Position numbers and translations under genes: made by a program. This document shows, in pieces, positions 28,527-35,660 of a stretch of DNA of 64,000 nucleotides (positions within the stretch are counted from its first letter, which is position 1; the number at the start of each line of letters is the position of its first letter). Under the pieces are notes generated by a model. The model was not told the origin of the DNA. It ran no database searches and was given only the letters and a program-made list of their open reading frames with translations. The stretch comes from Cognataquiflexum nitidum (GTDB lineage Bacteria; Bacteroidota; Bacteroidia; Cytophagales; Cyclobacteriaceae). The stretch is taken from positions 25,968-89,967 of the forward strand of contig NZ_JAKZAM010000021.1 of assembly GCF_022538055.1 (NCBI RefSeq), written 5' to 3'.

Positions 28527-28566
28527 AAAAAAAAAGGTTTTAAGGTTCGATTAAAACCCTAAAACC
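28527..28566 (-). terminator. Rho-independent terminator after ROK gene
   Basis: On the minus strand AGGTTTTAGGGTT pairs with AACCTTAAAACCT (one mismatch), followed by nine T. It is 25 bp past the ROK gene stop. Confidence 0.85.
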
Positions 28567-28591
28567 TCCTAACATTTTAACCTTAAAACCC

Positions 28592-29521
28592 TCATTCCTC
28601 CTCCATAAAGCACAAAGCTGCTGCACCAAGAGTACCGGCATTGTTGGCCAAAGTCGCTCTGACTAATTGCAAATCCCGGACATAATAGGGAGTGAGGTAC
28701 TGTCTGACAGTCTTGTCCAAAGAAGGCATCATATATTCCAATCCTGCTGAAATACCGCCTCCAAAGTAGACGTGTGTTACATCTAGGATTCTGATCGTAG
28801 AGACGATTGCCTCTCCCAAAATCCTTCCTACTTCCTCAAATACCATCAGGGAAACCTCGTTTCCTGCTTTAGCGGTATCGACCAAAAGGTGGGTTCCGAG
28901 TTCTTTGTCTATCAATTCACCTGCAAGTCTTGGATAACCTTGGATAAAGCGTTCCATTATTTTAAGAATGCCGTTTCTTCCTACCAACTTTTCCAATCCT
29001 TCATTCCCACGGGAAAGCATATGGCCCATTTCCATTGCATTTCCCCTTGATCCTTTGAATATCTCCCCATCCAATACCAAAGCACTTCCAATCCCTGTGC
29101 CCATGGTGATGAAAAGGAAGTTTTCAGGGGGATTGTTTTTGCCATACCTGTATTCTCCGATAGCGGCAGCAGCAGCATCATTTTCCAGATAGAAAGAAAT
29201 ACCAGGATATCTTTTTTTGAGTTCTCCCTTGAGGTTATATCCGTTCAGGTCAGGGATGGCAGGGATTTCAAGTGTTGTCGTTCTGTCTTTGGAGATCAAA
29301 CCCGGCAATCCTAAACCCACTTTTTTGACTTCAGGATATTTCTTTAAAATGTCAACCATGTTTTCTACAAAACAGACACTAAAACCTTTGGGGTCATCAC
29401 GGTATGGTGCGGTGTCAATTTTGTCAAACGAAACAATTTCTCCCTGTTTGTTGACAAGGCCAATTTTTAGATGGGTCCCTCCGACATCTATTCCCAAAAA
29501 ATGTTCTTCTCCTTTGCTCAT
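28592..29521 (-). CDS. ROK family sugar kinase without zinc motif
   Basis: This 309-aa sugar kinase-like protein has an N-terminal phosphate loop (FLGIDVGGTHLKIGLV), the ENDAAAAAIGEYRYG segment near 113-127 and the adenosine loop GTGIGSALVLDGE. The ROK signature normally continues from G-H into a C-x-C-G-x-x-G-C-x-E zinc site. Here EMGHMLSRGNEGLEKLVG has no Cys at all, so the metal-stabilised module is absent or remodelled. It probably phosphorylates glucose or an amino sugar in the cytoplasm. The kinase fold is clear and the substrate is uncertain. Confidence 0.85.
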   Translation of the reverse strand: MSKGEEHFLGIDVGGTHLKIGLVNKQGEIVSFDKIDTAPYRDDPKGFSVCFVENMVDILKKYPEVKKVGLGLPGLISKDRTTTLEIPAIPDLNGYNLKGELKKRYPGISFYLENDAAAAAIGEYRYGKNNPPENFLFITMGTGIGSALVLDGEIFKGSRGNAMEMGHMLSRGNEGLEKLVGRNGILKIMERFIQGYPRLAGELIDKELGTHLLVDTAKAGNEVSLMVFEEVGRILGEAIVSTIRILDVTHVYFGGGISAGLEYMMPSLDKTVRQYLTPYYVRDLQLVRATLANNAGTLGAAALCFMEEE

Positions 29522-30083
29522 GGTTATTTTTCAATAGGTTTTAAACCCTAAAATAATAAACAGATTGTCTTACTTCCTAAAATCTTTGATAAAGTCTTAA
29601 AATATTTCAACTTCTGAAAGCCAAATCAAAGAAATTCTGAGGGTTATGCTCTCCAATAATTTTACGGGAAATTCTATGGAAACCCACAAAAACGCCATTT
29701 GACCTCCCGGGCTGAAGTCAATCTTTAGATGCCGAGACTGGGTGTATGCCGATAGCCATCGGCATGTAATCCTATCCTTTTATCCTTTTCAGTTTGAAAT
29801 CGAATACAAATTGGAAGACTCAGAATGAATGGTAATTTATGGTTATTTGAGTTAAAAATTATACTAAATAAAAAGGTATAGATCCAATCTCATCTACAGC
29901 CAAAGATATTCTTCAATCAGAAGAACCAATTTATAAACACCTATTTACAATAGAGCGCAGTTTTTCGAACTTTTTTGTGAAATTTCAGAAACGATAAGAA
30001 TTCATTACGATCAAATATGAAGGTAGATTTTTTGGTACTTCATATGAAAAAATGTATATTAATCATCTGTAAACCAATATACT
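29522..30083. other. Intergenic region with one strong hairpin
   Basis: A 562-bp gap between two divergent genes, with no reading frame of interest. The only conspicuous element is the perfect hairpin at 29746-29765. Confidence 0.5.
29746..29765. repeat. Perfect GC-rich hairpin
   Basis: ATGCCGAT (29746-29753) and ATCGGCAT (29758-29765) form an 8-bp stem with loop AGCC. A partial copy (GATGCCGAG) stands 17 bp upstream. There is no T-run, so it is not a standard terminator; it may be a REP-like element or a protein site. Confidence 0.45.
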
Positions 30084-30443
30084 ATGAAAGGACACCCCAA
30101 CGAATTGTTTTTCTACTTCAATCCAAGCCATCAAGTAGACAAGCAAATGCGGGCTTATGCAAAATCCATTGCCCGCCATATCAATGAAATCAACATACAA
30201 AAGGAATCCATCACAATGACAGGCTGGAGGACGATTTTGGATAAGCTCAACCTACGGCCAAAGGACCTGATGAACAGGGCACATCCCGATTACCAGAGTT
30301 TCATAGCCGGAAAATCATGGGATGATGAGGGATGGCTTAATATTTTAATCAGAAATCCCCATTTGTTGAAGGCACCTATTGCCATAAAAAAAGACAAAGC
30401 AGTGCTTTGTCTTACGCCAAACAATATTTTGGAATTGGATTAG
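30084..30443 (+). CDS. ArsC/Spx-like protein lacking catalytic Cys
   Basis: This 119-aa protein fits the arsenate-reductase-like thioredoxin fold. Y-F-N-P-S-H-Q-V-D-K at 11-20 aligns with the Y-x-N-P-x-C-S-x-S loop of ArsC. A helical middle (MTGWRTILDKLNLRPKDLM) and the C-terminal W-L-N-I-L-I-R-N-P-H-L-L-K-A-P-I-A correspond to the conserved L-x-x-x-P-x-L-I-x-R-P-I. The catalytic Cys position is His and there is only one Cys near the end (VLCL). It is therefore unlikely to reduce arsenate and may bind a protein partner as Spx-type proteins do. Its 3' end overlaps the convergent cvfB gene by 4 bp. Confidence 0.75.
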   Translation: MKGHPNELFFYFNPSHQVDKQMRAYAKSIARHINEINIQKESITMTGWRTILDKLNLRPKDLMNRAHPDYQSFIAGKSWDDEGWLNILIRNPHLLKAPIAIKKDKAVLCLTPNNILELD

Positions 30444-31267
30444 ACAAGCCTTATTCCATCCTCCTGTATTGTAATTTTTTTTGCTTTATACAGTTGACCA
30501 ATTGACTGTTTGAAATGTTTTTTACTCATTCCCAATAACTCTTTGATTGACTCAGGGGATGATTTATCTTGAAGGGGCAAAAATTTCCGGACTTTTAAGG
30601 CTTCCAGGATTTTTTCAGCCCCTTCCTCGTATTTTTCCCTACCGGAAGGCAACAACTGCAAATCAATTTTGGAATCATCTCGACGTTTTTTGACAAAAGC
30701 CTTTATCCTATCACCAACCTTGATGGGTTGAAAGACTTCATTTTTATAAATCAATCCCTCATAACTCCCGTCGATAAGCGTTTTGAATCCTAGGTCAGTT
30801 TCTTCAAAAATAAGCGCATCGATTTCCTGACCTGCAACATATCCCTGTGTATCGCTGAGAATGAAATCCTCATATTTCGAAACGCCAATCAAGCGGTTGG
30901 TCTTGTAATCCTGACAGACCATTACCAGGTATTTTCCTCCGACTTGCATGGTTTTGCCCATTTCTGATTTAGGAACAAAAAGGTCTTTAGGAAGACCCCA
31001 ATCTACAAAAGCTCCGAAATCCGTGATCTGTTTTGCTTCCATGACGCCAAATTCATCCAATAATGCGATTGGTCTATTGGTGACTGCCACAGGTCGGTCT
31101 TCACTGTCTGTGTACACAAAAACTTCCAGTTCCTCCCCTTCCTTTTCCTCGCCTTTGAGATAGCTTTTTGGCAATAATACTTCACCCCCTTCACGCAGGG
31201 CTAGGTAAGCACCATTGGCAGTGAATCTGTTTATCAGAAGCGAACTGATTTTTCCTAATTCTTTCAT
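30440..31267 (-). CDS. cvfB: CvfB-like S1-domain RNA-binding protein
   Basis: This 275-aa protein has the CvfB/YitL layout: three S1-like OB folds followed by a winged helix. The first ends near residue 60. The second carries ITDFGAFVDWGLPKDLFVP near 80-98. The third holds DGSYEGLIYKNEVFQPIKVG near 167-186. The C-terminal winged helix is the LGMSKKHFKQSIGQLYKAKK region. It probably binds RNA in the cytoplasm. A TAnnTTTG element lies only 4 nt upstream of the ATG, which may give a leaderless mRNA. Confidence 0.88.
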   Translation of the reverse strand: MKELGKISSLLINRFTANGAYLALREGGEVLLPKSYLKGEEKEGEELEVFVYTDSEDRPVAVTNRPIALLDEFGVMEAKQITDFGAFVDWGLPKDLFVPKSEMGKTMQVGGKYLVMVCQDYKTNRLIGVSKYEDFILSDTQGYVAGQEIDALIFEETDLGFKTLIDGSYEGLIYKNEVFQPIKVGDRIKAFVKKRRDDSKIDLQLLPSGREKYEEGAEKILEALKVRKFLPLQDKSSPESIKELLGMSKKHFKQSIGQLYKAKKITIQEDGIRLV

Positions 31268-31271
31268 GCCT

Positions 31272-31279
31272 CAAAGTTA
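31272..31279 (-). promoter_or_regulatory. -7 element immediately before cvfB
   Basis: TAACTTTG on the minus strand matches TAnnTTTG and ends 4 nt before the ATG at 31267. If used, transcription would start at or next to the start codon. The -33 region shows no clear TTG. Confidence 0.4.
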
Positions 31280-31418
31280 GCCATTTTATATGATTGAGAA
31301 TTGGATTTGCTTGCGAATCAAATTAGATTTGGTCAAAATTTGACAGGGAAAATTAAATCCTTTTCGGTACATTTTTCATTTCAATTGTTAACTACCTGAA
31401 TACTAAACCCAAATCAAA

Positions 31419-32306
31419 ATGAATACTATTTCTGTTATTGGTTCCGGAACAATGGGAAACGGAATCGCCCATGTTTTTGCCCAATATGGCTACCACGTCT
31501 GCCTCATTGATGTCAATCAGGCTGCCTTGGATAAGGCTTTGGTTACCATTTCCAGAAACTTAGACAGGCAAGTGGCCAAAGGAACTTTGACTGAACATGA
31601 CAAACAGGACACCTTGAGCCGCATCCAATCTTTTAATTCCCTGCAAGAGGGCGTGAAGAATTCTGATTTGGTGATTGAGGCTGCCACCGAAAACCTTGAG
31701 ATAAAATTGGATCTCTTTCGTCAGTTGGATGAAATGTGTCCTCAAAATACCATTTTGGCTACCAATACTTCTTCTATTTCAATAACAAAAATAGGTTCAG
31801 TTACCAAGCGGCCGGACAAGGTGATAGGTATGCATTTTATGAATCCCGTTCCCATAATGAAGCTTGTGGAAGTGATCAAAGGATACGCAACCTCAAAGGA
31901 AACAACGGAAATAGTGATGGAGATTTCCTCAAATCTCGAAAAAAAACCAGTTGAGGTAAATGACTATCCAGGCTTTGTCGCCAACAGGATTTTGATGCCG
32001 ATGATCAATGAAGCCATTTACACCCTCTATGAAGGTGTTGCGGGTATTGAGGAGATTGATACCGTGATGAAGTTGGGTATGGCACATCCTATGGGACCTT
32101 TGCTATTGGCTGACTTTATCGGCCTTGATGTCTGTTTATCCATCCTGAGGGTTTTACACGATGGTTTTGGCAATCCTAAATATGCGCCTTGTCCACTATT
32201 GGTCAATATGGTGGAAGCAGGTTTTAAAGGAGTGAAAACAGGGGAAGGATTTTATGCATATACGGCGGGAAGCAAGGACTTGAAGGTGTCGGAGAGGTTT
32301 AAATAA
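31419..32306 (+). CDS. hbd: 3-hydroxybutyryl-CoA dehydrogenase
   Basis: This 295-aa NAD(P)-dependent enzyme oxidises or reduces 3-hydroxyacyl-CoA. The Rossmann start SVIGSGTMGNGIAHVF has GxGxxG. The catalytic His is in IGMHFMNPVPIMKLVEVI near residue 140, with the partner Glu in the VEV segment. The C-terminal helical domain contains VNDYPGFVANRILMPMINEA and GMAHPMGPLLLADFIGLD. The length matches FadB2/Hbd proteins. It is followed 59 bp later by a nucleoside kinase gene, with no evident pathway link. Confidence 0.92.
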   Translation: MNTISVIGSGTMGNGIAHVFAQYGYHVCLIDVNQAALDKALVTISRNLDRQVAKGTLTEHDKQDTLSRIQSFNSLQEGVKNSDLVIEAATENLEIKLDLFRQLDEMCPQNTILATNTSSISITKIGSVTKRPDKVIGMHFMNPVPIMKLVEVIKGYATSKETTEIVMEISSNLEKKPVEVNDYPGFVANRILMPMINEAIYTLYEGVAGIEEIDTVMKLGMAHPMGPLLLADFIGLDVCLSILRVLHDGFGNPKYAPCPLLVNMVEAGFKGVKTGEGFYAYTAGSKDLKVSERFK

Positions 32307-32365
32307 ACATAATCTCTTGTCAGGACGAAAATAAATTGAAGTAAAGATTAGAGCACAAATCAACC

Positions 32366-32983
32366 ATGCACATAGCAGTTTCGGGAAATATAGGCAGTGG
32401 AAAAACCACTTTGGCCATCAAGTTGGCCAAGCATTACGGTTGGCATGCGGAGTTGGAGGCAGTAGAAAACAATCCCTATTTGGCCGATTTTTATGAAGAT
32501 ATGAAGCGTTGGTCTTTTCATCTTCAGGTATTTTTCCTCAATAGCCGCTTCAATCAAATCAAACGGATCAGGGAAGGCGGTCTGTCGGTGGTTCAGGATA
32601 GGACGATTTATGAAGATGCTTATATTTTTGCAGCCAATCTCTACAAATCAAAATTGTTTTCAGAAAGAGATTATGAAAATTACCTTTCCCTGTTCGATTC
32701 GATGATCAATTATGTCAAGGCACCCGACTTGTTGATTTATCTGAAGGCTGACATCCCCAAATTGGTGGGCCAGATTGAGAAAAGGGGAAGATCCTATGAA
32801 AATGCAATCCGGATTGATTATTTGAAAAACCTGAATTCCCATTACGAAGAATGGATCGGTGGCTATGACAAGGGCAAATTGCTGATTGTGGATGTCAATC
32901 AGATGGACTTTGTAGAGTATCCGGAGGATTTTTCCTCGATTGTACAGCGTATAGACAGAGAGATTTATGGCTTGTTTTCATAA
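32366..32983 (+). CDS. Deoxynucleoside kinase
   Basis: This 205-aa kinase of the dNK family phosphorylates a deoxynucleoside with ATP in the cytoplasm. The P-loop GNIGSGKTT is at 7-15. A Glu-rich substrate segment (ELEAVENNPYLADFYED) follows, then V-Q-D-R-T near residue 74 corresponding to the D-R-S motif. The LID helix R-G-R-S-Y-E is near 140. Bacterial relatives act on dA/dG or dC. Specificity cannot be decided here. Confidence 0.9.
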   Translation: MHIAVSGNIGSGKTTLAIKLAKHYGWHAELEAVENNPYLADFYEDMKRWSFHLQVFFLNSRFNQIKRIREGGLSVVQDRTIYEDAYIFAANLYKSKLFSERDYENYLSLFDSMINYVKAPDLLIYLKADIPKLVGQIEKRGRSYENAIRIDYLKNLNSHYEEWIGGYDKGKLLIVDVNQMDFVEYPEDFSSIVQRIDREIYGLFS

Positions 32984-33140
32984 CTTCTAAGTATCAATTT
33001 ACAGCAATTCCTAAAGTCGTAGAAATAAAATGTCTGATTATCAATTTGTTTCAAAATAGACGTTTTGTTTTTTTCAAATTTATTTTTTTTTCCTATTAAA
33101 TATAATTAAGTTGACATACGTATTTTTAAACAAAAAAATT

Positions 33141-33650
33141 ATGAAAAAAACAATTCTATTATTTCTTTCTTTAATTTTCATAAGCAATTCTTTTGCAAGT
33201 GATATTATTTACCTTAAAGATGGATCCAAAATCAAAGGAGACCTATTGAGTGTAGATGTTGATGAATTGACATTTAAAACAGCTAAAAAAGACAAAAAAT
33301 TACTCAAGCTTAAACCTGAAGAAGTTGAATTTGTAAAAGTTGAAAATTACGAAAAGCTTCTCGAGGTACAAGAAAGTATGTATTTGAAAGGGATGAATGA
33401 TGCACAGATTCATCATAAAAGATTTGGAGGAAACTTCTGCGCAGGTCTATTTGGTGGAGTTATCGGTTTTGTAATTGTTGCCGTTACCGATGCAAAATCT
33501 CCAAATCCATTGCTCGTGGGTGAAGAAAACTTCAAAAGTATGGAATATAGGGAAGGCTACAATAAAAAGGCAAAAGGAAAAAATCTTGGGGCAGCAGGTA
33601 TAGGATGGGCAGTAAGCTTTTTGGTTCTGCTAGTTTTGATTTCCTCGTGA
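33141..33650 (+). CDS. Hypothetical exported protein with glycine-rich TM
   Basis: The start at 33141 gives 169 aa opening with a clean signal peptide (KKTILLFLSLIFISNSFAS); an upstream start adds ten residues before it. The mature N-terminus, DIIYLKDGSKIKGDLLSVD, resembles a small beta-barrel segment found in many Bacteroidota exported proteins. Two hydrophobic stretches follow: FCAGLFGGVIGFVIVAV near 100-116 and the C-terminal AGIGWAVSFLVLLVLISS. Function is unknown. A strong terminator follows. Confidence 0.75.
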   Translation: MKKTILLFLSLIFISNSFASDIIYLKDGSKIKGDLLSVDVDELTFKTAKKDKKLLKLKPEEVEFVKVENYEKLLEVQESMYLKGMNDAQIHHKRFGGNFCAGLFGGVIGFVIVAVTDAKSPNPLLVGEENFKSMEYREGYNKKAKGKNLGAAGIGWAVSFLVLLVLISS

Positions 33651-33665
33651 TCTTAAAATATTAAA

Positions 33666-33695
33666 AACCCCACGTATCCCAACGTGGGGTTTTTT
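33666..33695 (+). terminator. Rho-independent terminator
   Basis: CCCCACGT (33668-33675) pairs with ACGTGGGG (33682-33689), followed by six or more T. Confidence 0.9.
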
Positions 33696-33732
33696 ATGAT
33701 TCAAAAATTCTATTTTTCAAATAATAGAGTAA

Positions 33733-34383
33733 TTAATATATTTTCCTTGAAAACCAGTTTAAGATACCTTGGCGGTTTTCTTCTTTGGGATGCAGCAAGA
33801 GGTCGTCAATTTTTTTCAGACTTCCTCCTATCATGAGGTTTTCATAAAGTGGTATTCTGATCAGCTTATAACCATGAAGCCGGCTGACAAGGTCATATTG
33901 GGTATCATTGTAAGCATTCAACTTCCACCCGGAGGACCCATTTGCCGAAAGTTCACCGGCAATTTCGCTTTTTCCAAAAAGTTTTCCTGCGATCGGAGGT
34001 CCATTCCAAATCCTTTCCTGTAATCCAGTCTTGAGACATTCCTTTTCATAAGTCCTGCAAAGCCTAAGGTATGCCTCTGTCCATGGGAAAGAAAAGACTT
34101 CATACATTGAAGTTTTGAGTGAAGTCAATCTGTATCTATTGAAATGTACTTCATCGTCATAGAGAAATACATGTCGGTTGACTTTGAAGTCAAACTTGAG
34201 TTTTTCGAGTATTGGAACAGTCCCACTTCCTCCAAGACCTGAAAAGACTTCATTCAAAAAGTTTTCGCCTTTCCCTTTAAGGTAGTTGGGATTGACTTCT
34301 AATTGGTGGTTAAATTCCATATGGAGTCCTGATTCTTTCAAGATTCCGTACAGATTTTCCACTTTCAAATGATGCATGGACAA
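33733..34383 (-). CDS. Hypothetical protein, third gene of small operon
   Basis: This 216-aa soluble protein has no signal peptide. Its features include a Gly-rich segment (SGLGGSGTVPILEKLKFDF) and Y-D-D-E-V-H-F-N-R-Y-R. No family was securely recognised. It follows the DUF2452 gene with a 2-bp gap, so it belongs to the same minus-strand operon. Confidence 0.75.
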   Translation of the reverse strand: MSMHHLKVENLYGILKESGLHMEFNHQLEVNPNYLKGKGENFLNEVFSGLGGSGTVPILEKLKFDFKVNRHVFLYDDEVHFNRYRLTSLKTSMYEVFSFPWTEAYLRLCRTYEKECLKTGLQERIWNGPPIAGKLFGKSEIAGELSANGSSGWKLNAYNDTQYDLVSRLHGYKLIRIPLYENLMIGGSLKKIDDLLLHPKEENRQGILNWFSRKIY

Positions 34384-34385
34384 AA

Positions 34386-34847
34386 TTAAGCTTCTTTTCG
34401 GATGATTTCCCAGGTATGATCGGCCAAAAGCTTTATTTCTGCAATGAATTTAGAGAATTTACTTTTTCTACCCCACTCCTCCGGTGCCACCAAGCTGAGG
34501 AAATCGCTGCCATCCTCTTTTTCATATAAAAAGTAGTGGTGGTTGATCAAGGGCTCAAATCCCATGGAAGTTTTATAAATCCTTTCTGAAATTTCAACAC
34601 GATTTTGGATCAATTTGGCCTGTTCTGCCAAAAGCTGCATCTGCTGATAGATCTGAGCCATCTGCATGTCAGTCTGCGAATGCATGGCCGCCACTGCCCT
34701 GCCGGTGATTTTACCTTTATCCTCAGGTCTGATGATAGCGCTTCCCGACTGGTGTGCATAAGGCAAAAGACCTGGCATGTCTGTGGTCTTTTCCTTCATT
34801 TTTTCCAAGTCAATCAGGTTGACATCAATCTTTTGTTTCTTTGACAT
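34386..34847 (-). CDS. DUF2452 domain protein
   Basis: This 153-aa cytoplasmic protein matches the DUF2452 pattern: PGLLPYAHQSGSAIIRPEDKG near the start, a helical centre (QMAQIYQQMQLLAEQA) and MGFEPLINHHYFLYEK with a W-E-I-I-R tail. The function of the family is unknown; it is widespread in Bacteroidota. The start codon lies inside the end of the upstream 58-aa gene (overlap 23 bp), and the next gene follows at 2 bp, so the three are co-transcribed. Confidence 0.85.
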   Translation of the reverse strand: MSKKQKIDVNLIDLEKMKEKTTDMPGLLPYAHQSGSAIIRPEDKGKITGRAVAAMHSQTDMQMAQIYQQMQLLAEQAKLIQNRVEISERIYKTSMGFEPLINHHYFLYEKEDGSDFLSLVAPEEWGRKSKFSKFIAEIKLLADHTWEIIRKEA

Positions 34848-35001
34848 TGGTTTTTAACGTATCTGAGGGGGCTATTCTTTCTTTTAAATTTCGTTTGGAT
34901 CCTGGAAAAGTTGTCTTGCTGGACATATCAATTCCTATCCATAGCATGCACAAGGCAAAAATAGCTGCAAGGACTAAGAAAACTATTTTATTTTTTTTCA
35001 T
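34825..35001 (-). CDS. 58-aa single-span membrane protein
   Basis: A short frame on the minus strand encodes MKKNKIVFLVLAAIFALCML, then WIGIDMSSKTTFPGSKRNLK and a polar tail ending in TKD. Residues 5-23 form one transmembrane helix with a short lysine-rich cytoplasmic start; the rest would face the periplasm. Similar 55-65-aa proteins with an S-S-K-T-T-x-P-G-S-K-x-N-L motif are recalled from other Bacteroidota. It overlaps the DUF2452 start by 23 bp, which supports translation and co-expression. Function is unknown. Confidence 0.75.
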   Translation of the reverse strand: MKKNKIVFLVLAAIFALCMLWIGIDMSSKTTFPGSKRNLKERIAPSDTLKTNVKETKD

Positions 35002-35201
35002 AGCTATATTCAGAGAAACATTAATAACTTTAAGATGTTTGAGTTTGCCAAAATTAAAAGATAATTTATGGATTAGAAATCTGAAAGTACCGCAGAATGA
35101 AAGACTTATAAAGTTTATTCAAAATGGTGGAGGATGTTTATTAAAAAAAAAACATAAAACCACTTTATTTTATTTTGAAATACATAAATTTGATTGTTAT
35201 A

Positions 35202-35209
35202 TACATTTG
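35202..35209 (+). promoter_or_regulatory. -7 element for the Hpt gene
   Basis: TACATTTG matches TAnnTTTG and ends 19 nt before the ATG at 35229. A TTTG at 35174-35177 is a possible -33 element, with slightly long spacing. Confidence 0.5.
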
Positions 35210-35228
35210 ACAGCTATTTAAATATTTT

Positions 35229-35561
35229 ATGTACCAGCTTATTAGCCCACAAACAATTTTTCAGTATTTCGGCGATGACGACAAAGAAATGTTGCGAGAA
35301 ATGATTCAGATTATTCTGGATTCGAATCTGAAAGATTTGAAAAGTATGGACGTACTCTATGAGGCTGAAGACTTTGCTTTGATCAAGAGAAGGTGTCACA
35401 AAGCAAAGCCGAGTCTAAGTTATATAGGTGCTATACAAACGAGGAAAATACTTGAATCCATTGAAGCAGATCTTGAGAATTCAGAGGAACAATTCAAAAA
35501 CCTACTTCATGACATTGAAATCATTGAAAAAGAACTTAAAACCTTCCTTGATTCACTTTGA
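35229..35561 (+). CDS. Hpt domain phosphotransfer protein
   Basis: This 110-aa helical protein is a stand-alone histidine phosphotransfer domain. The phospho-accepting His57 is in RRCHKAKPSLSYIGA, matching the H-x-x-K-x-x-x-x-x-x-G-A signature. The surrounding four-helix bundle is complete and no other domain is present. It should relay phosphate between a hybrid sensor kinase receiver and a terminal response regulator. Neither partner is encoded nearby, so it is an orphan. Confidence 0.85.
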   Translation: MYQLISPQTIFQYFGDDDKEMLREMIQIILDSNLKDLKSMDVLYEAEDFALIKRRCHKAKPSLSYIGAIQTRKILESIEADLENSEEQFKNLLHDIEIIEKELKTFLDSL

Positions 35562-35660
35562 TCAACATAATTTTTTTACCTCTCCCCATTTTTTTGTTTC
35601 CAAATCAATCCGATTCTTAGAACTTTATTCTTACAATCAATTTAAGTAAAATCAATTCCT

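Noticed and set aside
34841..35221. 126-codon plus-strand frame
   Set aside because: It is antisense to the supported 58-aa membrane protein and contains a poly-Lys run from A-rich DNA.
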